Assembly: GCF_001927285.1 (NCBI RefSeq)
Contig: NZ_MSIG01000005.1
Coordinates: 186,001-250,000, forward strand
Direction of reading: 5' to 3'
Source: Mongoliimonas terrestris
GTDB taxonomy: Bacteria; Pseudomonadota; Alphaproteobacteria; Rhizobiales; Pleomorphomonadaceae
Length of the DNA stretch: 64,000 nucleotides
Part shown: positions 58,161-64,000 of the stretch, in pieces
How the letters are laid out: each line of letters begins with the position of its first letter
Position numbering within the stretch: the stretch's first letter is position 1
Made by a program: the position numbers and the translations under genes
Notes under the pieces: model-generated
What the model was told of the DNA's origin: nothing
The model's input: only the letters and a program-made list of their open reading frames with translations
Databases searched by the model: none

Positions 58161-60371
58161 CTAGTTGTTCCACCCGTCGCCCCGGATCCGGCCGATATCC
58201 TGCACCAGCAGGCGAAGCCCACGCCGCACGTCCGCGCCGTCGAGGATGGCGCCTATCCGGGTGAAAACCGCTTCGGACACCGCCGGATAGCGGTCCCCGG
58301 CGATGCCGGACGGGCGCAGGACGCCGCTTGAAACGGAAAACGGAAAATCCTCGAAGAAGGGGACCGCGACGAGAATGGCGTCGTCCATGTAAAGATCGGG
58401 CCGGGTCGGCGGGTAGTTCGCCGAAATGGCGCGACGCTTGAGTTCGTCCCGTGATGTCAGGAAGCGGACGAGATCGATGGCCTCGGCTTTCTCCGCGGAC
58501 CGCCGCGCCACGGCGAGCTGCCAGCCGCCGAGCACGGCGGTGGACGATCGGCCGTCGTCGGACGCCGGAAGGTCCGTGATGCCGACCTTGCCGCGGACCG
58601 GGCTGTCCGCCTGGTTCATGAGGGACCATGCATAGGGCCAACTCCTCAGGAAGGCGGCATTGCCGGTCTGGAACAGCATGCGGCCGTTCTCCTCCTCGTA
58701 GGACAGCACCTCGCGCGGCGCGATGGTGCCGATCCAGGCCGCGGCGGCGGCGATCGGGCCGGTCGCGGTGTCCGGATCGAGCGCGGTGGCGCCCGTCTCG
58801 TCGACGAGGCGGAGGCCGGCGCGGGCCATCCATTCGAGGGCGTTCACGGTGAGGCCTTCGTAGGCCGCACCCTGGAAGGCGAAGCCCCAGAAGCCGGAGC
58901 GGCCGTCCTTGCGTTCCGCCCGCTGGATCAGCCGGGCCTGATCCGCCAGCTCGGTCCAGGTGCGCGGCGGACGAAGGCCGTGCTTCTCCAGGAGGTCGCT
59001 GCGGTAGTAGAGGACGCCCGCGTCCACATACCAGGGGATCGCCAGCAGCCGGCCGTCGACCGTGTTGTTGGCGATGAGGCTCGGAAAGAAGTCGGTGCGC
59101 GCGCCGGGGAAGGCCTCGCCGAGGTCGATGAGGTCGTCGGCCAGGACCCGCGGCCAGGTGATGTCGATCTGCAGGATGTCGATGTCCTCGCCGCCGGACG
59201 CCAGGGCCCGCTGCAGAAAGGCCAACCGGTCGGTCATGTTCGTCGGCGCGGTGACGATCTTCACCGTGTTGCCGGTGCGCCGGGCCCAGCTCTCGCTGCC
59301 CGCCCGGCACTCGTCGTACTCCAGGCCGCCCGAGCCCCCGCACTGGATGGTGACCGTCACCGGAGGCTTCGGCGCCGTGCTCGGCGCGGCGTCCGTGGCA
59401 ACGGTCGCCGGCCCGGGCAGCGTCGCCTCCGCGACCAGCCGGTTCCGGCGATCGGTCACATAGTCGGTGTAGTGACTGGTCGGAAAACGCGACAGGAAGG
59501 CGTCGTAGGCCGGAACCGAGCCGATCGACTGGACGGCGAAGAAGGCCCGGTCCACGGCCCCGGGCTCGGCATCGCGAATGGTCTCCGGACGGACGAAGTA
59601 GAATTCCGAGGTCAGGCGGGACACGCGCTCCGGCTGCTGGCGGCCGCCGGTGGCATCCCGGACGCTCGCCGTCACGCGCTTCAGAAGCGTCTCGATCTCC
59701 ACGCCCGGCGTTGCCACATGGCGGAGCACGGCTTTCGTGAAGGGGCTGTTGTCCTCCATGCCATCGCTCGCGACTTCACCGGGCGTGGTGGCGAAGACGA
59801 CGAGCGTGTCCTGGCTCTCCAGGTTGATGGGCGCGAGGCCACGACTGACGACCGCCGACCGGTCCGGCGCGAAGGCCTGGAGTTTTCCCTCGAAGGGATT
59901 GTCCCGACAGGCGTCCAGGAAGACCAGGGTGGTTCGCGCGGCCCGTCCGACCGTCGACATCAGGTCCAGGAGCGCAAACCCCTCCCGTTTTGCCGAAAGC
60001 GGGGAGGTCACCTCGGCGTCGGTCGGCACGAGGTAGTTCCCACCGTCGATCTGGAGGGCGTGGCCGCTGTAGTAGACCAGCGCCACATCGGCGCCTCGGG
60101 CCGCGGTGGCAAAGGCTTCCACGGCTGCGTTGAAGCCGTCGCCGGTAAGATCATGGTGCTTGTGGACGGTGAAGTTCAGTGCCTCCAAGGCCAGCGCGAT
60201 ATCGTCCGCGTCGCGGGTAGGATTGCGCAGAACCGTCGCGCCGACATAGTCCGCGTTGCCGATGACGAGCGCGAATCGGGTTTCGGCGAACGCTGGGGCG
60301 GGTCCGGCCAACGCGACGAGGATCGCTATGGCCCATGCCACGACGAGGGCGGCAGGATTTGGTCTCGCCAT
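58161..60371 (-). CDS. Periplasmic caspase-like (C14) peptidase fused to a sugar-type solute-binding protein
   Basis: The 736-residue single reading frame starts at ATG 60371 with a signal peptide (about 1-29, PAFAE). Residues 31-260 are a caspase/metacaspase p20-like domain: RFALVIGNADYVG, His104 in YYSGHALQ and Cys155 in FLDACRDNPF. After a linker with SIGSVPAYDAFLSRFPTSHYTDY, residues 337-736 form an ABC-type extracellular solute-binding protein like trehalose/maltose binders (TIQCGGSGGLEYDECRAGSESWARRTGNTVKIV, DILQIDITWPRVLADDLIDL, AIPWYVDAGVLYYRSDLL). No transporter genes are adjacent. The domain pairing is very unusual. Confidence 0.85.
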   Translation of the reverse strand: MARPNPAALVVAWAIAILVALAGPAPAFAETRFALVIGNADYVGATVLRNPTRDADDIALALEALNFTVHKHHDLTGDGFNAAVEAFATAARGADVALVYYSGHALQIDGGNYLVPTDAEVTSPLSAKREGFALLDLMSTVGRAARTTLVFLDACRDNPFEGKLQAFAPDRSAVVSRGLAPINLESQDTLVVFATTPGEVASDGMEDNSPFTKAVLRHVATPGVEIETLLKRVTASVRDATGGRQQPERVSRLTSEFYFVRPETIRDAEPGAVDRAFFAVQSIGSVPAYDAFLSRFPTSHYTDYVTDRRNRLVAEATLPGPATVATDAAPSTAPKPPVTVTIQCGGSGGLEYDECRAGSESWARRTGNTVKIVTAPTNMTDRLAFLQRALASGGEDIDILQIDITWPRVLADDLIDLGEAFPGARTDFFPSLIANNTVDGRLLAIPWYVDAGVLYYRSDLLEKHGLRPPRTWTELADQARLIQRAERKDGRSGFWGFAFQGAAYEGLTVNALEWMARAGLRLVDETGATALDPDTATGPIAAAAAWIGTIAPREVLSYEEENGRMLFQTGNAAFLRSWPYAWSLMNQADSPVRGKVGITDLPASDDGRSSTAVLGGWQLAVARRSAEKAEAIDLVRFLTSRDELKRRAISANYPPTRPDLYMDDAILVAVPFFEDFPFSVSSGVLRPSGIAGDRYPAVSEAVFTRIGAILDGADVRRGLRLLVQDIGRIRGDGWNN

Positions 60372-60558
60372 CGCGGATCTCCCCCTCCAGGGCGACGACG
60401 TTACCAAAATGCAAAGGATCCGGGAACATCGCCGGCGCCGCGGTCCTCTTCGCCGGCCGCGGTTTGCAGCGTGCGGTGCGCTGATGCACCGGCTTGGACT
60501 TGCCGCTCGGGAATGCCATGTTGGGGGCATCAACAAGATGTCCCGGGAGGACCCTTCC

Positions 60559-60915
60559 ATGCCCTTCACCCGCCTTGCCGCCGCCGCCACGGCCTTCGCC
60601 GTCAGCGCCGGATCGGCCTTTGCCCAGATCCCGAGCGTGCAGAACGATTTCCCGACCTATGCGCGGGCGGACTATGTGTACGGCTGCATGAAGGCGAACG
60701 GCGAGACGCAGGAGGCCATGCAGCGCTGCTCCTGCTCGATCGACGTGATCGCCACCATCATCGACTACCGGCGCTACGAGGAGGCTTCCACCTTCCTGTC
60801 GCTCGGCCTGCAGACCGGCGAGAAGGGCGTGGTGTTCCGCACCAGCGCCCAGTCGAAGGCGGCCATCGGCGACCTGCGCCGGGCGCAGGCCGAAGCCGAG
60901 ATGCGCTGCTTCTGA
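60559..60915 (+). CDS. Small secreted Cys-containing hypothetical protein
   Basis: The 118-residue protein has a signal peptide (about 1-22, AFAQ) and a mature region with a CxxxxxxxxxxxxxCxC pattern (YGCMKANGETQEAMQRCSCSIDVIATIIDYRRYEEASTFLSLG) and a C-terminal Cys. The family is not recognised; its place beside the methanol oxidation genes suggests a periplasmic role there. GGGAGGA supports ATG 60559. Confidence 0.7.
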   Translation: MPFTRLAAAATAFAVSAGSAFAQIPSVQNDFPTYARADYVYGCMKANGETQEAMQRCSCSIDVIATIIDYRRYEEASTFLSLGLQTGEKGVVFRTSAQSKAAIGDLRRAQAEAEMRCF

Positions 60916-60967
60916 GAAAAGGCCGATCCGCTCGCCCGCAATCGCGGGAGTGATGCCGGACATGAAG

Positions 60968-61001
60968 AAGGCTCCGGACCGTGTTGGTTCCGGAGCCTTT
61001 T
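60968..61001. terminator. Intrinsic terminator between convergent genes
   Basis: An 11-bp perfect stem (60968-60978 with 60989-60999), 10-nt loop and TTTT follow the small secreted gene. It may also act on the convergent SoxYZ-like gene. Confidence 0.8.
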
Positions 61002-61040
61002 CTCGTTCGTCTCGGACGATGCGGCGTCAGCCGTTGAGGA

Positions 61041-61880
61041 TCAGGTGCCGCTGTTCTCGAGCGGGAAGCTGCCCTCGAACACCTTGCCTTCGGTGTCCGT
61101 GGCATGGACGGCGATCGGACCGGCCCCCGTCGACATATAGGAGAAGCGGATGTTCGGATCCTCGGACAGCGAAATGCCGCCGGTGACCTTCATCAAGAGG
61201 GCGTCGCCTTCCTTGACGGTCAGTTCGTCGATGAACCACGCCGGAATGTAATGGCGGGTCACCTGATCCATCTGCAGGCCGGAGAACTGCGGGTGACGGA
61301 TCATCACCTGGGCCTCGCGGCGCGCGGTGCCGACCGCATTCGTGCCGGCGAACTGCTTCACCTTCATCTGGCCGAGGTTGTTGAACGCCGTGGCCGGATC
61401 CTTGCCGGCCGGAGCCGAGCAGCCGCCCGAAGCCTTCACGAAGGTCTCCACCATATAGAGCGCGCCGTCGCTGGCCTCCGCCACCGCGTGCACCTTGGTG
61501 TAGCTGTTCACCCGCACGCGGGTTTCGATCGTCTCCACGCGCGCGGTTTCGCCGAGCTCGAACACCGCCGCCACCGGCGCGGGGTTCTCGTCGATGACGA
61601 GCGTGATCTTGCGGATGCTGCGGGCGTCGCCGGCCGGGAGCGCGGCCTTCAGCGTCATCGGCACGATCGCCGCGTCCTCCGCCCGGACCGGCGCTTCCAG
61701 GGAGATGATGCCCGCGCCGTCCAGCATGGGCCGGTCGTCGAACACGTCGGTGACGAGGCCCGACCAGGTGTCGGCGGCCGGGGCGGGCGCGCCGGACTGG
61801 GCGAACGCCGTGCCGCCGGCGAGCCCCAGCCCGATCAGCGCGGCGGCGACCGCCGATGTGAACCCGGAAAAGTCGATCAT
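61041..61880 (-). CDS. Quinoprotein dehydrogenase-associated SoxYZ-like carrier protein
   Basis: The 279-residue secreted protein (signal peptide about 1-27, AFAQ) combines a SoxY-like N-terminal domain with Cys in GGCSAP and a SoxZ-like C-terminal domain (QVMIRHPQFSGLQMDQVTRHYIPAWFIDELTVKEGDALLMKVTGGISLSEDPNIRFSY). Such fused SoxYZ-like carriers accompany PQQ dehydrogenases. GGGAGGA supports ATG 61880. It follows the metallohydrolase gene by 86 bp in the same direction. Confidence 0.88.
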   Translation of the reverse strand: MIDFSGFTSAVAAALIGLGLAGGTAFAQSGAPAPAADTWSGLVTDVFDDRPMLDGAGIISLEAPVRAEDAAIVPMTLKAALPAGDARSIRKITLVIDENPAPVAAVFELGETARVETIETRVRVNSYTKVHAVAEASDGALYMVETFVKASGGCSAPAGKDPATAFNNLGQMKVKQFAGTNAVGTARREAQVMIRHPQFSGLQMDQVTRHYIPAWFIDELTVKEGDALLMKVTGGISLSEDPNIRFSYMSTGAGPIAVHATDTEGKVFEGSFPLENSGT

Positions 61881-61966
61881 GTGCGTTTTCCTCCCGATTT
61901 GGCGTTTCTGACGATGCGACCTTGACTGTAAAGATGGATGAGCCGGCGGCACTCCGCCAGAGGGGA

Positions 61967-62908
61967 TCACTCCCATTCCAGTTCGGCATAGCCCGCCGTT
62001 GCGTTACGGCGGTTGAAGGTGTCGAACAGCCGCCAATGGCCCGCTTCCGATAGCCCCGCCGACGTGACGGCCTCGCTGATCGGGATGCCCTTGTCGATCG
62101 CGGCCTTGAGATCGCGGGCGAGGGCGTCGAAGTAGCGGCGCTCCGGCTCGAGCGCCGCCGGCCAGGGCGAATCGATCGGCCCGTGGCCGGGCACCACCCG
62201 GGTGGCCGGGATGGCGGCGAGACCGTCGAGCGCCCGCTGCCAGCCCCGCAGCGACCCGTCGATCGAGGGCAGATGCTCCAGGAACACCAGATCGCCGGAA
62301 AACAGCGTTCCGCTGGCCGGATCGAACACCGTCAGGTCGTTGTCCGTGTGCGCCGGCGGCCAGGCGTTGAGGAGAATCGATCGCCCGCCGAGATCGAGCG
62401 TGAGGCTGTCGGTGACGGTCATGTCGGGCAGAACGAGTTCCACGCCGTCCAGGTGGGAGCCCATCTCGGGGCGGTTGGCGGCCAGGTAATGGGCGAAGCG
62501 CGCCTCCATGGCCTCCTTTAGTCGAACGTGGCCGACGAACGCGACATTCCGTCTCAGGAATGCTGCACTGCCAAAAATGTGATCGGGATGGACATGCGTC
62601 AGGATGACGTAGCGGATGGGTTTGTCCGTCTTTTCGGCGACCGCCGCTAGAAGTGCTTCCCCCTGACTGTTCGATCCTCCGGTATCGATGACCGCAACGG
62701 CCTCGTTCCCGACGATGAAGCCCACGTTGGCGATGGCTCCGGCATTCTCCGCATTCATCAGCGCGTGAACACCCTGGTGGACGAATAGCCCCGGCGCCAG
62801 CTCCTGCACATGCAGAGGGCGTGTATTTCCCTGCGAAAGTGCCGTTCCAGAACTCAAAACAAGGATGAACAGTACATAAACGAGGATGCGGTTTGCTCCA
62901 AAGGACAT
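61967..62908 (-). CDS. Quinoprotein relay system zinc metallohydrolase
   Basis: The 313-residue metallo-beta-lactamase-fold protein has a signal peptide (about 1-26, ALSQG) and the zinc motif HVHPDH (in YVILTHVHPDHIFGSAAF), with further ligands in HTDNDLTVFD, LFSGDLVFLEH and VVPGHGPID. Family members occur with the SoxYZ-like carrier and PQQ-dependent alcohol dehydrogenases in a proposed quinoprotein relay. ATG 62908 begins the signal peptide; longer in-frame extensions are unconserved. Confidence 0.9.
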   Translation of the reverse strand: MSFGANRILVYVLFILVLSSGTALSQGNTRPLHVQELAPGLFVHQGVHALMNAENAGAIANVGFIVGNEAVAVIDTGGSNSQGEALLAAVAEKTDKPIRYVILTHVHPDHIFGSAAFLRRNVAFVGHVRLKEAMEARFAHYLAANRPEMGSHLDGVELVLPDMTVTDSLTLDLGGRSILLNAWPPAHTDNDLTVFDPASGTLFSGDLVFLEHLPSIDGSLRGWQRALDGLAAIPATRVVPGHGPIDSPWPAALEPERRYFDALARDLKAAIDKGIPISEAVTSAGLSEAGHWRLFDTFNRRNATAGYAELEWE

Positions 62909-63240
62909 AACCCGCCACAGATTGTGCAGTGCGGTATCATTCCTCGTTATGTAATAGGGTGAGTCTTTTGTTTCATAGAATCCGCCTATCGACCGCTCGC
63001 GGGCGTTTGGTACTAAGGGCATGATTTTTCTCGCTTTACCGCGTTTTCCACCGGTTCGCCCCCGAATTCCTAAATCCATTAAACCGAGCTGCGTGCGGCG
63101 TTCTTCCTCATATCGGAGGATAGTATCCAACTTGCAGGGGGGCAGAAAGCTGAGTAAGGTCCAAAACGTCGCCGGACGAGCAGGTGTCGGAGTTGGAGGG
63201 AACCCCGTCATCATCGGAGCGCGGCGGATTGGGAGAGGGA
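62909..63240. other. Upstream promoter region of the methanol dehydrogenase gene
   Basis: This part of the 464-bp divergent spacer, with lower GC near 62910-63060, is expected to carry the promoters of the metallohydrolase and methanol dehydrogenase genes. No ORF is credible, and no operator could be identified by eye. Confidence 0.5.
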
Positions 63241-63333
63241 CCTGATCCGGCGGGCGTGACACACGGTCGGCGACTTACCCAAATGGGACTGGTCCGAAGA
63301 ACCGGAGGGCAACCTCCGGGCGCGACGATCAGG
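63241..63333 (+). promoter_or_regulatory. Foldable 5' leader of the methanol dehydrogenase gene, candidate structured RNA
   Basis: Bases 63241-63247 (CCTGATC) pair perfectly with 63327-63333 (GATCAGG), closing a 93-nt domain. Inside is a hairpin of 7 bp (63302-63308 with 63313-63319) capped by a GCAA GNRA tetraloop, and a smaller CCC-AAAT-GGG hairpin. The domain ends 39 nt before the start codon. No known riboswitch family is matched. Confidence 0.45.
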
Positions 63334-63372
63334 GAAAAGAGCACTCATAAGTGTGGTCTAGGGAGAACACAA

Positions 63373-64000
63373 ATGAGAAAAATGATCTCTGCGGTTTGCA
63401 TGACCGCAGCCGCCGCTCTGTTTGCCGGCAACGCTGCTGCGAACGACGAGCTGGCGTCGATGATGAAGGACCCCAAGCAGTGGGTCGCTCAGGCTGGTAA
63501 CTTCGCCAACACCCGTTGGTCCGATCTGAGCCAGATCAACAAGGACAACGTGAAGGACCTCCAGGTCGCCTGGACCTTCTCCACCGGTGTTCTCCGCGGC
63601 CATGAGGGTGGCCCGCTGATCATCGGCGACGTGATGTACGTCCACACGCCGTTCCCGAACATCGTCTACGCGCTGGACCTGAACGACAACGGCTCCATCA
63701 TCTGGAAGTACGAGCCGAAGCAGGATCCGAACGTCATCCCGGTGATGTGCTGCGACACCGTGAACCGCGGCGTGGCCTACGGTGACGGCAAGATCATCCT
63801 GCACCAGGCCGACACCAAGGTCGTGGCGCTCGACGCCAAGACCGGCCAGGAAGTCTGGTCGGTTGTCAACGGCGATCCGTCGATCGGCGAGACCGGCACT
63901 GCCGCTCCGCACATCTTCGGCGACAAGGTCATCATCGGCATCTCCGGTGGCGAGTTCGGCGTGCGCGGTTCGCTCACGGCCTACAACCTGTCGGACGGCA
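63373..64000 (+). CDS. xoxF: PQQ-dependent methanol dehydrogenase, XoxF-like (partial, 3' end outside window)
   Basis: The first 209 residues are present. A signal peptide (about 1-23, AAAND) precedes the eight-bladed quinoprotein domain, with [51 protein letters not shown] and the vicinal disulfide pair Cys126-Cys127 in [15 protein letters not shown]. Sequence style and absence of a small-subunit context favour the lanthanide-dependent XoxF over MxaF, but the diagnostic Asp near the active site is outside the window. AGGGAGA precedes the ATG. It oxidises methanol in the periplasm. Confidence 0.9.
   Translation, partial: MRKMISAVCMTAAAALFAGNAAANDELASMMKDPKQWVAQAGNFANTRWSDLSQINKDNVKDLQVAWTFSTGVLRGHEGGPLIIGDVMYVHTPFPNIVYALDLNDNGSIIWKYEPKQDPNVIPVMCCDTVNRGVAYGDGKIILHQADTKVVALDAKTGQEVWSVVNGDPSIGETGTAAPHIFGDKVIIGISGGEFGVRGSLTAYNLSDG

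Noticed and set aside
63241..63260. TPP riboswitch fragment in the xoxF leader
   Set aside because: CCTGATCCGGCG looks like part of a thi-box, but the other conserved elements are missing and the gene is unrelated to thiamine.

Overview
The window is high-GC (roughly 70%) chromosomal DNA of an alphaproteobacterium, almost certainly in the Hyphomicrobiales (Rhizobiales). Three things point there: the recA-alaS-icd neighbourhood, a GAAC-N7-GAAC LexA box upstream of recA (the alphaproteobacterial SOS consensus), and family-specific genes such as the DUF1476 F1-ATPase zeta subunit, usg and the purC/purS/purQ/purL cluster. The 3' end carries the start of a XoxF-like PQQ methanol dehydrogenase beside quinoprotein-relay genes, so the organism is probably methylotrophic. 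A position near Methylobrevis/Pleomorphomonadaceae is only a guess.

Layout. 1-8 kb: a partial PfkB kinase, recA, alaS, a cyclic-nucleotide-gated K+ channel and icd. 8-12 kb: a small secreted protein, an O-antigen-ligase-like polytopic protein, a transglutaminase-like cysteine peptidase and a membrane-anchored protein (probable envelope polysaccharide locus), then a TetR regulator. 12.7-16.4 kb: trmJ, murI, rpsD, a candidate sRNA and two small proteins. 16.8-25.5 kb: grxD-bolA-purL, an interposed Uma2-family gene and PLP decarboxylase, purQ, a 39-residue membrane protein, purS, a VapBC-like toxin-antitoxin pair, purC and the zeta subunit. 25.6-34 kb: an HpcH/HpaI aldolase, a PAS-GGDEF-EAL protein, a hydrolase, a metallophosphoesterase, a second toxin-antitoxin pair, purB, an S58 peptidase and a flavin reductase.

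34.6-41.8 kb is a complete branched-chain amino acid ABC operon (livH-M-G-F, a DUF6867 protein and a binding protein), followed by a second, divergent binding protein. 41.9-45.1 kb holds a MoxR ATPase and a CoxE-like VWA protein separated by a 383-bp-period tandem repeat array. 45.2-48.1 kb has a monooxygenase-fold protein, an atypical SDR, a cytochrome c, usg and cueR.

48.1-52.5 kb is the Anbu gene set: circularly permuted ATP-grasp, alpha-E, transglutaminase-like and Anbu proteasome-type protein. Its transglutaminase member appears to have lost the catalytic Cys and His. 52.7-57.8 kb: radC, map, sfsA, a CinA-like protein, gpt and an RlpA-like protein. 58-64 kb: tRNA-Leu(UAA), a 736-residue periplasmic fusion of a caspase-like peptidase to a sugar-type solute-binding protein, and the methanol oxidation region (SoxYZ-like carrier, zinc metallohydrolase, xoxF). 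The xoxF leader can fold into a closed structure.

The most unusual items are the caspase/solute-binding fusion, the Anbu operon with a degenerate transglutaminase, the structured sRNA candidate after rpsD, the foldable xoxF leader, and the tandem and dispersed palindromic repeats.
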